From: Symbiodinium natans
Lineage: Eukaryota; Sar; Dinophyceae; Suessiales; Symbiodiniaceae
DNA: 64,000 bases
Assembly: GCA_905221605.1 (NCBI GenBank)
Contig: CAJNDS010002214.1
Coordinates: forward strand, 192,512 to 256,511
Reading direction: 5' to 3'
Position numbers and translations under genes: made by a program. This document shows positions 51,629 to 63,040 of this stretch, in pieces; within the stretch, counting starts at the first letter, position 1, and every line of letters begins with the position of its first letter. Under the pieces are notes generated by a model, which was not told the origin of the DNA, did not search any database, and saw nothing but the letters and a program-made list of their open reading frames with translations.

Positions 51629-51810
51629 CTATCCGTGCTCCGGTGCTCCCTCAAAAGCACCTCTGAGTGCTTGCTGCGTCGGGCGCTGTAGCCTGCGGAT
51701 GATGGCACGGTCTCCTGCACACCGTTCGAACACGTTGGCATTGCAAACAATCTCTTCATATGGTTTGCAGGCATGCTCAACGAAGCGCCAATGGTAGGTT
51801 TCAGTGCATA
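51629..51810 (-). CDS. Terminal exon candidate, unrecognised
   Basis: The minus-strand frame reads CTETYHWRFVEHACKPYEEI, VCNANVFERCAGDRAIIRRL and QRPTQQALRGAFEGAPEHG stop. Good coding composition; no family recognised. A possible acceptor GTCTGCAG lies near 51811. Confidence 0.45.
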
Positions 51811-51819
51811 CACTGCAGA

Positions 51820-52940
51820 CACTTGAACATTCTGCCTGCCTCATGTGCTGTAGATTGCGCACCATTCGCGGAGAATGCGCAACAGCATCAAGCTCATGAA
51901 AAGATCATCAGAAGCTCATCGCCTCTGTCCCAGGGCCCGTCGGAAAGCCGGTGCCTCGACTGGCTTACGTCAAACTGATGGAGGGGGAGAAGAGGATGTG
52001 AGTGCTATTCGTTAGTAGAAAACAGCACTACGGCATCACATGGGGCCACAATGGGCCACACCCCCACGTCACATCCTACGAAACTTTCCAGATAGTGAGC
52101 TCATGCGCACTTCCGGTGCCAGGTCACGTCTCACAGAGCTGTGCGCAGAGCGCCACGCCGCGCGCCGCATCCAAGGCAGCGGCCCGCCGAGCACTGGGAG
52201 CAGGCGCCTTGCAAGGCCATAGTGCGCAGGAAGACAGGACACATGCGCACAGGACCCCATGCGATACACACAGTACGACTCTTGGCTCTGAGCGCTATAC
52301 CATGGCCCATTTCAACAGCTCGCGCCTCACAAGACGCTCTGGCCGCTCTCGCCCTAATATGTATCACCTATAGAGTGTCTCAGACACATTGACACAGCCC
52401 CCTGCATTTGCCCGACATTGCCCGACCACACAGAAGGGCTTAGTGGCTTGGTGCCCTGGCCACCCTCTGGCCACCCTGGCCTCATCAAAAGCACCGCACT
52501 GTGCAAAGCTGGCAGCGGCGCTCCCGCAGCCTCAGTGCTGTGTGAGCTGCGGTGTGAACTGCAGCAGTGACATGAACTGACCTGAAATCACATGACAACC
52601 GACCCTGCGGCGCCTCACAGCTGCGAAAAGTCGCGGCTGCTCCCATGGAATCGCCCAGCTCAATCTGCAGAGGATGGGGTACTTGAGAAGGGGGCCACGA
52701 AGCGCGCAGCATGGGCGCGATGAATGTGCAAGGAGGAAGTCTTGGTTTCTCCAGGTACCACTTCTCAGCTCTCCAGCTCTTGACGGAACAATACGGAGCA
52801 TCGAGGTCAGCCGTGTCTGTACATAGCTGTCAAGCCCCGTAACGACCCGCAGTGCCCGACGCTTTGGCCGGCCTTCGGCCAGGCCGCTTGTGGGCCGGTC
52901 TACATCTCTGGCTCCCCAGGTTGACCCTCGCTTTACGCTT
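51820..52940. other. No supported gene
   Basis: GC-rich DNA with overlapping ORFs on both strands and no recognisable motif. Confidence 0.35.
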
Positions 52941-52948
52941 GGTACCTT

Positions 52949-54340
52949 TTAGGCGATGCCTCCTCGACGCGAATGGATGGAATGGACGAAGCCTGAAAGG
53001 GTGAGCGGAGTGAGCGGAGTGAGAGACTTCTCTTCCGGCAGAAGGCTGCCTGCCTGGCACTCAGAGGGCAGCCGCGTCCGGAGGGGATCAACTTCTACTG
53101 CTTTCTTCGCAAGACCATCTTCAGTCGACACTTCCCTAACGGGCATATAAATGCCACGAGCACGGGAATCAAAGTTGCCTTGACCTTCTCCTCTGGCAAC
53201 CAGCTGTTTCCACCCGGAGACCACGGTCAAAATCACCCAAGCTGTGCAGCCTGCAAGCTGCCACCGCCACTGGCCTGGAACGGCCAGAAAGGCAGGACAA
53301 GGAGTTCCATCAGCCCGCTTGCCTTTCGCGTGACACTGGATCCCAGCAAGCAAAGCACCCAAGGCCACAAAGGCTGCATAGCTGACCAGAAGTGCAAGGG
53401 CCAGTATGGGTCGACCAGCACGGTGTGACGAGACTGCCAGAAGCGCACAAACGCCATGCCACACCAGTGCCTGTGTTCCGGCTGGCCCTAACAGTACCAC
53501 GGCATCAAGAGACCAGACACCCTGCTGTGGCAAGCCTGGCAAGGAAACCACGTGAGAGAGCAAGCTGCCCAAACCGGAAACCACAAGGTAGCTTCCGAAC
53601 AGCGGCGCAACAGTGGACAGAAGTGCTCTCCTGCAGGCGAGCAGAACCCAGGTGCCGAGAATAGCGCCAGAGCAATACCACAGCAATGCAATCCCAGGAA
53701 TGTTGGCATCAACAGTGCGTGCCCAATCTGAACAATAAGCAGCAGCAACGAAGCCAACAAAGCTGCCGACCAGAACTTGAGAGCCTTCGAACCCAATGTG
53801 CATGGCCATGGCCACAGTGCTGGTAGTTGCAAGCATTAGCAGGAGCTCTGCAAAGAGGTTTGGTGCCATGTTCTTGTGCACTGCCTCAAAATGGACCAAC
53901 CATGCAGCACCCAAGGAGGACGCTGTGATGACAAGTACCTGCCAAACACGTGGACCGTCCCACGCACAAAGAAGGCCCACTATTATTGCGCCCACGGCAA
54001 TACCTGCTTGGTGAGGGCTCTTCGCCAGCCACGTACTCACGTGCGACGCATACGTCAAGACAGGAGACTTCCGTACCTGGCTGTGAAATTGATAGACGTC
54101 CTGGCAGGGGAAGCCCAAGCCGGACCCGTTATCCAACCCAGAAGCTTCGGTCGCAACATTCGCTCGATTTGCGGACGTCGTGGTGGCCTCCAAGTCTTTT
54201 GCTTTTCGCCTCATGTCACTGGTGCTTTCAGGCATGTGCGGCATGGGAGGTCCACGTGGCACCACCTTCAGGGCAGGCTTCGCCAAAGATGCCCGAAAGC
54301 CATGGAGACACGCGGCGAAATACCAGGCTCCGAATCTCAT
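52949..54340 (-). CDS. Multi-pass membrane protein, TMEM198/DUF4203-like
   Basis: 464 codons from the first ATG at 54340 (MRFGAWYFAACLHGFRASLA); an in-frame GTG lies 14 codons earlier. An N-terminal hydrophilic region of about 100 residues is followed by about eight hydrophobic helices: AGIAVGAIIVGLLCAW, VLVITASSLGAAWLV, AELLLMLATTSTVAMAM, VLVGSFVGFVAAAY, IALLWYCSGAILGTWVLLA, APLFGSYLVVSGLGSLL, AVVLLGPAGTQALVW, ILALALLVSYAAFVALGALL. The tail is hydrophilic. The Gly-rich helix pairs and the TVAPLFGSYLVVSG segment recall the DUF4203/TMEM198 fold; that is a resemblance only. It is the longest single-exon host ORF in the window, without MITEs or telomere repeats, and could be a processed (retroposed) gene. 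Confidence 0.65.
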   Translation of the reverse strand: MRFGAWYFAACLHGFRASLAKPALKVVPRGPPMPHMPESTSDMRRKAKDLEATTTSANRANVATEASGLDNGSGLGFPCQDVYQFHSQVRKSPVLTYASHVSTWLAKSPHQAGIAVGAIIVGLLCAWDGPRVWQVLVITASSLGAAWLVHFEAVHKNMAPNLFAELLLMLATTSTVAMAMHIGFEGSQVLVGSFVGFVAAAYCSDWARTVDANIPGIALLWYCSGAILGTWVLLACRRALLSTVAPLFGSYLVVSGLGSLLSHVVSLPGLPQQGVWSLDAVVLLGPAGTQALVWHGVCALLAVSSHRAGRPILALALLVSYAAFVALGALLAGIQCHAKGKRADGTPCPAFLAVPGQWRWQLAGCTAWVILTVVSGWKQLVARGEGQGNFDSRARGIYMPVREVSTEDGLAKKAVEVDPLRTRLPSECQAGSLLPEEKSLTPLTPLTLSGFVHSIHSRRGGIA

Positions 54341-54409
54341 GGCTTCGTCAGCGGCATCGGCATCTGTGGCACATTGTGGCACAGGCCTCGAGACTAAGCG
54401 CTCGTAAGG

Positions 54410-55260
54410 GACATATCAGCTGCATCAAGAAAGGGTCTTGTTTAGGCTTTTGGGACGGGCCCTGCAGCTAGGAAACATGACAATTCACACGATGCGCATC
54501 CGAAACCAGCTGGGCGCTAAAGAATAGCAGAACTGGCAATACGTTCTCTCAGCTCCAGCTTCAGTGCTCGAGCCAGGAGACATCACGCAATCATGTCACC
54601 AAGGCTGTCTGTCTAGGAGTCTAGGAACTTAGGATCACTGCGGTCCGGTACTTGCTAGGGCAAACAAAAACAAGAGAACTGCCTGCCTTGATTACATAAA
54701 ACTTAATATAGTGTAAATACATATGTTTGTCATCCCGAATCGGGGTTCGCCACTCCCCCACCTCCCCACGTCCCCCCTGACACTCCCCCCACCCCCCCTA
54801 AACTAAGACCTGAAAGCCTAAACTATCCTAAAGGAACCCTACCAAACCAAAAAGCCTTGAAAAGCCTAAACCCTAAAAACCCTGGAGCCCCAAAAACTAA
54901 ACCCTGAAACCCTCTTAACCCTAGAAACCCTACAACCACCATTGCAGGCCTTTGTATGCTGTATATACATCTGCAGTACTGACACGATTCAGCGCTACCA
55001 TATCGCGCAGGCATTGGCAGAAGCATCATGCGCTGTCAAGCCTGGCCGGCTCTCTGTGGCGCAAGGGCTCCTGGTGCCAGACGCCTGTCGGATGAAAGCT
55101 ACGTACGTGAAAGCAAGAAGTACAGCTCTGACACAACTACGACCACGGCCAGAAACCTCTGCTTCGGGACATTGACCGACCAACATCCCAAATCATTGTC
55201 GAAACGCGAGATGCATCAAGTGCAAACGCCAAGCCCCTAGAAAGCTGCTAAACTGTCTAA
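54410..55260. other. No gene; degenerate telomere-like repeats at 54827-54945
   Basis: 54827-54945 consists of scattered CCCTAAA/CCCTGAA/CCCTAGA units in C/A-rich DNA, and 54750-54800 is C-rich. No exon is seen. Confidence 0.5.
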
Positions 55261-55263
55261 GCA

Positions 55264-56880
55264 TTATGCCGCATGCCTCTGTTCAGCAATGTCACTGGAA
55301 CGTCCCAAAGGCCCCAAGCTCAACGGGCTTTCATCTCCCGATTCTGACCTCTCCTCCATGTGGCCAAGGAGCTGAGTGGCCTCAGCGTGATGGAATTGCT
55401 CAAGCTGGCAAACATAGCAAACGAAGATCGACGCTGCGATCGCATGTGGTGCACGCTTAGCAGCAGCAATCATGGAGCATGCGGCAAGGGGCCCGGCAAG
55501 GGGCCCGGCAAGATTCGGTTTTTCTGAACACACCATCTTTCTCGGGAGTAGCCGAATGCGCTGCCCTCTCAAGCGGTGCTTCTGCGTGGCGGCCATGTGA
55601 ATTAGCCACCCTTGAAACAGATTGACCATTCGGTCGCAAAGCGCAACTGCAGAACCAAACTTTTCGAGACTCAACCACCAGAATAGTGAATAGTGAGTGC
55701 ATATGTCGCTTGTCACACTTATTAGCATCAAAATGTTGTGTATGAGAGGCGTTCCACAAGGCGAACCGCAAGACCCGGCCATCTGCGGCATGGACCATCG
55801 GATGACTCGGGTGCGTCCAGCTCCGTTGCACATCGGATTTCTGCTGGAACAAGTTGCACCAGCTTGCATTTGACGGAGCAGTAATGCAAAGAACACGCTT
55901 GTGGTGTGGAAGTGGTGCGCTCATGCTTCTCCACCGGCCTCTCCAGCGCTCAAGTGGCGTGTTAAATCTTTGTTTTCCATGTCACGCACGTGTCGAACCC
56001 CATGGAAATTTTCAATACGAGCAAACCCCCATCTCACAGCGCCTCAAGGGCTGCACAACTCACAGTCTTGAGGTTTGACCCTCCGAATTCGATCGCATAC
56101 ATTCCCCACGATTGCACACACAAGAAACAGTCTCATGACCTGGCCTTGCATGAAATATGCTCCTAGCCAAACCACCTCTAGAACTGGGACACCTGATCGG
56201 AAGCCAGAAAGCACCATTGGGAAAAGCGTGATGTCATGGCCCACAATAACAATTTGATGCACAATGCCACAACCTTTCATGAACCAGCTGGTTGCACCAC
56301 TGACGCCCTAGACAGAAGCTGCATAGTTGCCTTGGCATTGGATGATTTGCACTTTGTGCTGCACAGGAGCCTGCGCCCGAGAGCAGTCTCGTCTTCCAAG
56401 CTGGTGTGTCATGGCGGCAAGGAACCTTTGGCAAATCACCCAAACCCCGCTGGACAAGAAACAACACAGACCCACGAACAAAGACCAGTTCTCGATCATG
56501 CGGTTCGTCAAGGCACGGCGAACAACTTGCTCTTTGATTACGGCACACGAAACACTTTCAATGCCATGGACTCAACTGGTTCTATGCAGACCCTAACACC
56601 ATCCCATCCATCTTCCCGGTTAGGCCGCAAACTTCCTCGAAATGATATTTTGAATTTCATGCATGTACATTGATCGCCAAGATACTTGCACCAGATCCGT
56701 TGACTAGAACGAGGAAGACGTGGCAATGTGCACAGTCTGGGTTTGACCTGTTCAAACGCCTACCTTGGACATGTGGGCTGCACACGGGTGGCACCAGACC
56801 TGCATCACCACAAAGATGCGACTCGACCGCGCCGCCGATGAGCATGAACCTGCTTCCAAATCTGCCTAAAACAGACGCCA
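55264..56880 (-). CDS. Membrane protein gene, several exons
   Basis: Minus strand, in order: about 56800-56870 (LGRFGSRFMLIGGAVESHLC); about 56380-56510 (NRMIENWSLFVGLCCFLSSG, then VWVICQRFLAAM); about 56060-56250 (IVIVGHDITLFPMVLSGFRS, GVPVLEVVWLGAYFMQGQVM and RLFLVCAIVGNVCDRI); 55264-55750 (LISVTSDICTHYSLFWWLSL, GSAVALCDRMVNLFQGWLIH, then APHAIAASIFVCYVCQLEQF and DIAEQRHAA stop). At least four hydrophobic helices. A GGGCCCGGCAAG direct repeat sits in the last segment. Exact junctions are not fixed, and I recognise no family. Confidence 0.45.
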
Positions 56881-56889
56881 TGGGTAGCC

Positions 56890-57440
56890 CAAACGCATGT
56901 CAGTGCTACGATCGCAACAGAAACATGATGCGAACAGAAAGGTCAAGTTCAACTCCCAACTCTACATTCACAACAACCACTAGTGACACCAGCGATTTGG
57001 AGGCATCACGTCATTGTGGCCCAGCCTGCAGCCCACCATTAGCTCTCCAAACTCATGCTTGACATGTTCATGCAAACCTGCGTGTGCATGTCCCAGCTTC
57101 TTTTGTGCTGAGAACGTATACAAACAGCGAAGCCTTCATCGACATTCAGTATGTTCACATACCAAGTACACACTGCACGTGCCATATGCGAAAAAATTGC
57201 CTTTGAGACATGAATATCTGTTGAGATGGCTCGGTCGTGGTATGAACAGCAGCAACTTATCGACAACGCTCAGAACGCGAAATGCTCCAAGGCTTGGGCA
57301 ATGCCACGGTCAAAGATATACACTTCTGGAATCACATGCACACAAACATCCAGGAAAATGAAACCTGCAGCTTTCGCATCTAAACATTGGCAAAACCGGT
57401 GTGTTTGCTAAGCACGAGACTGACAAGTAAACCAGGCGTC
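56890..57440. other. No supported gene
   Basis: Short ORFs on both strands without motifs. Confidence 0.35.
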
Positions 57441-57454
57441 ACTGCAATCAGAAG

Positions 57455-57681
57455 TAAGTAGTAAGTAGTAAGTGGTAAGTAGTAAGTAGTAAGTAACAAG
57501 TAGTAGTAGCAGTAGTAGTAGTAGTAGTAGTAGCAGTAGTAGTAGTAGTAGCAGCAGCAGCAGTAGTAGCAGCAGCAGCAGTGGTAGTAGTAGTAGTAGT
57601 AGTCGTAGTAGTAGTAGTAGTAGTAGTAGTAGCAGTAGTAGTAGTAGTAGCAGTAGTAGTAGTAGTAGTAATAGTAGTAGT
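57455..57681. repeat. (GTA)n microsatellite, about 220 bp
   Basis: GTA/GCA triplets preceded by GTAAGTA units. It yields homopolymer-like ORFs (Val, Tyr, Leu, Thr runs) in all frames, which are not genes. Confidence 0.98.
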
Positions 57682-58364
57682 ACAGGGGAGGCCCACACAC
57701 GCGAAGCCAGAATTGCTTAGATTTTTCGACCCCAGATTTGGAGTCGCGGAAACTGGCAAACATGTGTACAGTACAGGAACGACTTGGTCTCCTAGGACTT
57801 GCTGAAAATCAAGCCCCAAAAAACAATCTCGAAACCAAACAAGTTGGCCTGATGTGGCCTTAAACCCACACGGTCTTGCTTTGTTGCGACACGTTTGTGG
57901 CCTGTTGTGGCCTGACGTGGCCTGAAAACCACACGTTTGTGGCCTGTTGTGGCCTGACGTGGCCTCAAAAACACACGTTTGTGGCCTGATGTGGCCTCAA
58001 AAACACACGTTTGTGGCCTGTTGTGGCCTTGTTGTGGCCTCACGGAGTATTTTTCCCCGGAAAAATGCATTTGTGGCCCCCTATAATACTATTGAAAGGG
58101 TCCCCACGCACAGCAGACGTAGGGTAATGAGGCCAGATCCGAAGACCGACCAGAATTTTAATCCAGGTTTTTCCCAAGTCGCTTATCTTCTAAACTGAAC
58201 ATTGTTACAAGTGTTCAAACACAACCTATGCACTGTTCAAAACGCGGCGCCGAAGAAAAGTTGGCAGACATAGAAATCACGTGGGGCCCCATGGCTTCAC
58301 CACTCATCCGCTGCCCGTCACTGCATCACTTTCTCTCACTCCGTCGTCCTCGCTTCCTCACTCT

Positions 58365-58438
<74 letters not shown>

Positions 58439-59252
58439 CTCACTTTCATTCTCACTCTCACTCTCACTCTCGCTCTCGCTCTCGCTCTCGCTCTCGCTCT
58501 CACTCTCATCCTCACACACTCACAGACACTCTGTCACTCTCTCACACGCAAGCACTTGCTGCTCCAAAACATACGTCTGTTTGGCTCTGGCAAAGACCAG
58601 GGTCGATGGTGCTAAATTCAAATGCTGTATAAACAGGTCTGACCCATCAACGGCGCGTTAACTGCCGCAAAAACTGAGATTGGAGACAGCGCCAAAATAT
58701 GTCCAAGCATGCGCGAATGCACTTGCGGCATCCGTTCACCAGCCCCACAACCTGACCATTGTTAGAACCCCAATGAGGGTGCTCGGCAACAGCTGATTCG
58801 CTAGGACGCTAGGAGCACAAGCCGTTTCTGTACAGTAGGTATCCTCGCTGTTCAAAGCCCAAGCCTGCCAAAAGCTTTCATTCTGCAATGTCCGGCAGAC
58901 GACTCTGCGCAACAGCAGAAAACGTTGAGCCACGTTGGTCAACTTCCCGAGCTTGAAGGGCCTCCTATCCACAGAAAACACCGAAAAAGACCTGCAGCTC
59001 AACTGGCGGACCAGCAGAATTGCCAGGACGAAGCCCAAGTTCCGGGGAAGTCGGGCGACCCCGCTTTCAGGGCCGCAAAACACAAGCAATTCTGGCTTCG
59101 CGAGGACGGGCCTCCACAGTTGCAGTTCTGCCTCACTGCAGCATTACAAAGACGAGTGTGCAGCTGCTTCGGACAAGCCCCCGTGCGCTCAGCGCGACGC
59201 TGCCCAAAGTGACTAGAACAAGGGCAGGTGCGCAGCCAACGAGATCCGGTTG
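57682..59252. repeat. Tandem duplication, copy 1 (1571 bp)
   Basis: Matches 59583-61105 almost base for base, from ACAGGGGAGGCCCACACACG to GATCCGGTTG. Inside are a TGTGGCCTGATGTGGCCT minisatellite (57850-58050) and a CTCACT/CTCGCT simple repeat (58360-58510). Copy 1 has about 40 extra bases near 58955 (CTTGAAGGGCCTCCTATCC). No convincing gene; ORFs follow the repeats. Confidence 0.95.
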
Positions 59253-59582
59253 CTTGAGCCCACAGGCTCAAATTCGGTGCCAAAAAATGGGGCCGTCTCG
59301 CGGTCCCAAAAATGGTGCCGGCGAAATGGACCCAGCTCCCGCAGCACAATTTCGAACTGAATTGGAGGCGTGAAACCGCGACCCCAAAATTGGGGCCGTT
59401 TGGCGACCCCAGTTTTGGGGTCGCGAATTCTTCTATTTTTGGGCTCAATCCCGCGCTTTCCAGACTGCTACACTCAGGCGGGTCTGGCCCACAGACAAGC
59501 ACTTAACGTGGAAAGATTACTGAGAACCACGACCTCCGAGGGCAGCTTTCTTGTGGAAGCGATCAACATGAAAGAAACGTGC
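59253..59582. other. Spacer between duplicated blocks with short palindromes
   Basis: Contains CGACCCCAAAATTGGGGCCG and CGACCCCAGTTTTGGGGTCG, two near-perfect short palindromes. A related GACCCCAGATTTGGAGTC lies inside each duplicated block. Confidence 0.6.
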
Positions 59583-60262
59583 ACAGGGGAGGCCCACACA
59601 CGCGAAGCCAGAATTGCTTAGATTTTTCGACCCCAGATTTGGAGTCGCGTAAACTGGCAAACATGTGTACAGTACAGGAACGACTTGGTCTCCTAGGAAT
59701 TGCTGAAAATCAAGCCCCAAAAAACAATCTCGAAACCAAACAAGTTGGCCTGATGTGGCCTTAAACCCACACGGTCTTGCTTTGTTGCGACACGTTTGTG
59801 GCCTGTTGTGGCCTGACGTGGCCTGAAAACCACACGTTTGTGGCCTGTTGTGGCCTGACGTGGCCTCAAAAACACACGTTTGTGGCCTGATGTGGCCTCA
59901 AAAACACACGTTTGTGGCCTGTTGTGGCCTTGTTGTGGCCTCACGGAGTATTTTTCCCCGGAAAAATGCATTTGTGGCCCCCTATAATACTATTGAAAGG
60001 GTCCCCACGCACAGCAGACGTAGGGTAATGAGGCCAGATCCGAAGACCGACCAGAATTTTAATCCAGGTTTTTTCCCAAGTCGCTTATCTTCTAAACTGA
60101 ACATTGTTACAAGTGTTCAAACACGACCTATGCACTGTTCAAAACGCGGCGCCGAAAAAAAGTTGGCAGACATAGAAATCACGTGGGGCCCCATGGCTTC
60201 ACCATCCGCTGCCCGTCACTGCATCACTTTCTCTCACTCCGTCGTCCTCGCTTCCTCACTCT

Positions 60263-60336
<74 letters not shown>

Positions 60337-61105
60337 CTCACTTTCATTCTCACTCTCACTCTCACTCTCGCTCTCGCTCTCGCTCTCGCTCTCACTCTCA
60401 TCCTCACACACTCACAGACACTCTGTCACTCTCTCACACGCAAGCACTTGCTGCTCCAAAACATACGTCTGTTTGGCTCTGGCAAAGACCAGGGTCGATG
60501 GTGCTAAATTCAAAATGCTGTATAGACAGGTCTGACCCATCAACGGCGCGTTAACTGCCGCAAAAACTGAGATTGGAGACAGCGCCAAAATATGTCCAAG
60601 CATGCGCGAATGCACTTGTGGCATCCGTTCACCAGCCCCACAACCTGACCATTGTTAGAACCCCAATGAGGGTGCTCGGCAACAGCTGATTCGCTAGGAC
60701 GCTAGGAGCACAAGCCGTTTCTGTACAGTAGGTATCCTCGCTGTTCAAAGCCCAAGCCTGCCAAAAGCTTTCATTCTGCAATGTCCGGCAGACGACTCTG
60801 CGCAACAGCAGAAAACGTTGAGCCACGTTGGTCAACTTCCCGAGCTCTGCAGCTCAACTGGCGGACCAGCAGAATTGCCAGGACGAAGCCCAATCCGGGG
60901 AAGTCGGGCGACCCCGCTTTCAGGGCCGCAAAACACAAGCAATTCTGGCTTCGCGAGGACGGGCCTCCACAGTTGCAGTTCTGCCTCACTGCAGCATTAC
61001 AAAGACGAGTGTGCAGCTGCTTCGGACAAGCCCCCGTGCGCTCAGCGCGACGCTGCCCAAAGTGACTAGAACAAGGGCAGGTGCGCAGCCAACGAGATCC
61101 GGTTG
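59583..61105. repeat. Tandem duplication, copy 2 (1523 bp)
   Basis: See copy 1. Differences are single bases, a shorter CTCGCT run and the missing segment. Period about 1.9 kb including the spacer. Confidence 0.95.
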
Positions 61106-61286
61106 TTCGCTGCAAGTTCAAGCCACACTACCAAAGCTAACAAAAGCCTAGAGGAAATCTTAAGTCTAAGCGAGCACTGTACCACGAGCTCTCCCACTTT
61201 TTGACTTTGCCGGAAATGCCGCTCAGAGTTCAAAGCAGAATGCAAAGCAGATGATGCGTACTAAGTCTGAAGCGCAGAGAACCAAC
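61105..61286 (-). repeat. 182-bp direct repeat, distal copy (putative B2)
   Basis: GTTCGCTGCAAGTTC to GAGAACCAAC. Repeated at 61585-61766 with one base difference (CTTAAGTC/CTTCAGTC), exactly 480 bp away. Confidence 0.9.
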
Positions 61287-61584
61287 GCAAAGCAAGTGTA
61301 AAAGGAGATACCGCACTAAGTCTGAAGCATAACTGCCAACAAAACAAAGGGAGAGCATCACCGCGCTTCTCGTGAAACTGAGTGAAGCGATGTAAGCGCC
61401 TGGCTGTATGAAGGTCCGACCCGCCCCAACAAAGAAGGAACGTGCCTTCAAAGAGGGAGTGGTGGGTGGGTCAAAAGTAAAGCTAGCCAGCATTGCACTG
61501 ATTCGGTGTGTGGCTTGAACCAAAAACGACAAAGTACGGTGATCTTTCTCAAACAGCAAACAGTTATGAGTAAACACATGACCC
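61287..61584 (-). other. 298-bp segment between the direct repeats (putative A2)
   Basis: Noncoding. If the adjacent element is a tyrosine-recombinase retrotransposon with split direct repeats, this block should recur at its 5' end, to the right of the window. Confidence 0.4.
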
Positions 61585-61766
61585 GTTCGCTGCAAGTTCA
61601 AGCCACACTACCAAAGCTAACAAAAGCCTAGAGGAAATCTTCAGTCTAAGCGAGCACTGTACCACGAGCTCTCCCACTTTTTGACTTTGCCGGAAATGCC
61701 GCTCAGAGTTCAAAGCAGAATGCAAAGCAGATGATGCGTACTAAGTCTGAAGCGCAGAGAACCAAC
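61585..61766 (-). repeat. 182-bp direct repeat, proximal copy (putative B1)
   Basis: Lies about 100 bp downstream (minus sense) of the RNase H stop codon at 61868. Confidence 0.9.
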
Positions 61767-61867
61767 TTTCAAACTGGCAAAGTCAAAGCTCGCCGGGCCT
61801 ACCTACCCCATTTCTAAGTGAGCGCAGACTATGCCAGGCTCTCACACATCAGAGCTCAGGAAAGTGA

Positions 61868-63040
61868 TTATGGCGGCTGCCATTTGAGCTTGGCATCTGG
61901 AGGCCAAAGGCGCACATCGGAACGAAAGTGCCAGATGCGTGCGAGGCTGCAGTCCACACGAAAGTCCGGAAGGAACTTGGCAGGCAAGGGCTGGGACTCG
62001 TCACTCCAGCGGGAGAGCAAATCTGCATCGTCATTCTTTTCGCCGGGTACGTGGAACACGTCGAGCTCAATGCCAGTCATGCACGCCAACATTGACAAGC
62101 GTTTCAGAAACACTGACAAAGGAAAGGCCGAGCTGTAGAGCTTATTGATGCCTGCCTCTGCGCCTGTGTTGTCGGACCAAGTGTGGAGACGGACTGTCCA
62201 GCGTGCCAAGGGCACCACGGAATGGAGACAAAGAATGAGGCCAAGCTGTGCCAACGTCTCGTAACATGTGATGTCCTGGTGAGCTGGCACCTGCAAAGGC
62301 ACACCCAGTGAGGACAGGTCTGGGACACGCCAGGACTGGCTGAACCACGAAATTTGGCGTGAAGGCCATTCGATAAAACCCCCTATCCCGACAAGGTCCC
62401 CATCCGCGCGGGCGTCGGCGGCGGCGCAGACAATGGGAACATCTGCAGGTTTCTGCAAGGGAAAGAAGAGGGGTGGAACCTCGCACCACTTAAGCCAGAA
62501 CTGAAGGCTCTCACGGCTGGAAACTGAAAGCTTGCGGCGAGTGGTGGAGGGGTCCGTCACTCTCATCCAAATGCGTTTCGAGGTGGGAATTTTGGCCAGG
62601 TCTTTCTTAGACCGCAAGGCCAAGTGCCTGGCTTCAATGAGTTTAGCGCCTGTCGGAATGCTCGTGCCCGGCGGTGTGGAGGTGAAGACAAGCCCCTCGT
62701 TAACACAAATGGCCAAGCCGGGCCAATCGCCAGGATCAATGCTGTAGTTGGTGGCCAATGGACGGTTCGCATCAGCGTACAGGGTCTGCAACCAGGGCTT
62801 GAAATGCTTGTACAACTTGCAAAACCACTGCAGCAACCCGGTGACCTTGTCCAGGGTCCGTTTCGAGACATGGCGACCCTGTAAGGCTTCCTGCAACAGG
62901 CGCTTTAACTTCTGGACTTTCTCAACCGGAATAGAGAAAGTGCCAGAGCCAAAGGAAAAGTGCCAGCCTATCCAATGGATACAGCTGCCAAGCTGTAACT
63001 TGGCATTGGATAGCTGCCAAAACAAGAGGGCCGTTTGCAA
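61868..63040 (-). CDS. Reverse transcriptase C-terminus and RNase H of a tyrosine-recombinase retrotransposon
   Basis: 390 codons (first codon TTG; no ATG). Residues 20-80 (IHWIGWHFSFGSGTFSIPVE, KRTLDKVTGLLQWF) match the end of a DIRS-type reverse transcriptase. RNase H follows: D209 (AAADARADGDLVGIGGF), E261 (YETLAQLGLIL), D290 (TWSDNTGAEAGINK), and HVPGEKNDDADLLSR at 330-344, the usual DIRS-like ending. The reverse transcriptase core with the catalytic DD is not visible upstream, so this copy seems internally deleted. It overlaps the recombinase ORF by 73 bases in another frame. Confidence 0.8.
   Translation of the reverse strand: MQTALLFWQLSNAKLQLGSCIHWIGWHFSFGSGTFSIPVEKVQKLKRLLQEALQGRHVSKRTLDKVTGLLQWFCKLYKHFKPWLQTLYADANRPLATNYSIDPGDWPGLAICVNEGLVFTSTPPGTSIPTGAKLIEARHLALRSKKDLAKIPTSKRIWMRVTDPSTTRRKLSVSSRESLQFWLKWCEVPPLFFPLQKPADVPIVCAAADARADGDLVGIGGFIEWPSRQISWFSQSWRVPDLSSLGVPLQVPAHQDITCYETLAQLGLILCLHSVVPLARWTVRLHTWSDNTGAEAGINKLYSSAFPLSVFLKRLSMLACMTGIELDVFHVPGEKNDDADLLSRWSDESQPLPAKFLPDFRVDCSLARIWHFRSDVRLWPPDAKLKWQPP

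Noticed and set aside
57380-57819. Poly-Tyr, poly-Leu, poly-Thr and poly-Val ORFs
   Set aside because: All come from the (GTA)n microsatellite read in different frames.
57792-58070. Minus-strand ORF with ATTGHKRV repeats (and copy at 59693-59971)
   Set aside because: A by-product of the TGTGGCC minisatellite; no start context, domain or splice support.
58228-58661. Ser/Leu/His-repeat ORFs and their copy at 59848-60554
   Set aside because: Produced by CTCACT/CTCGCT simple sequence; no motif, and both copies drift in frame.
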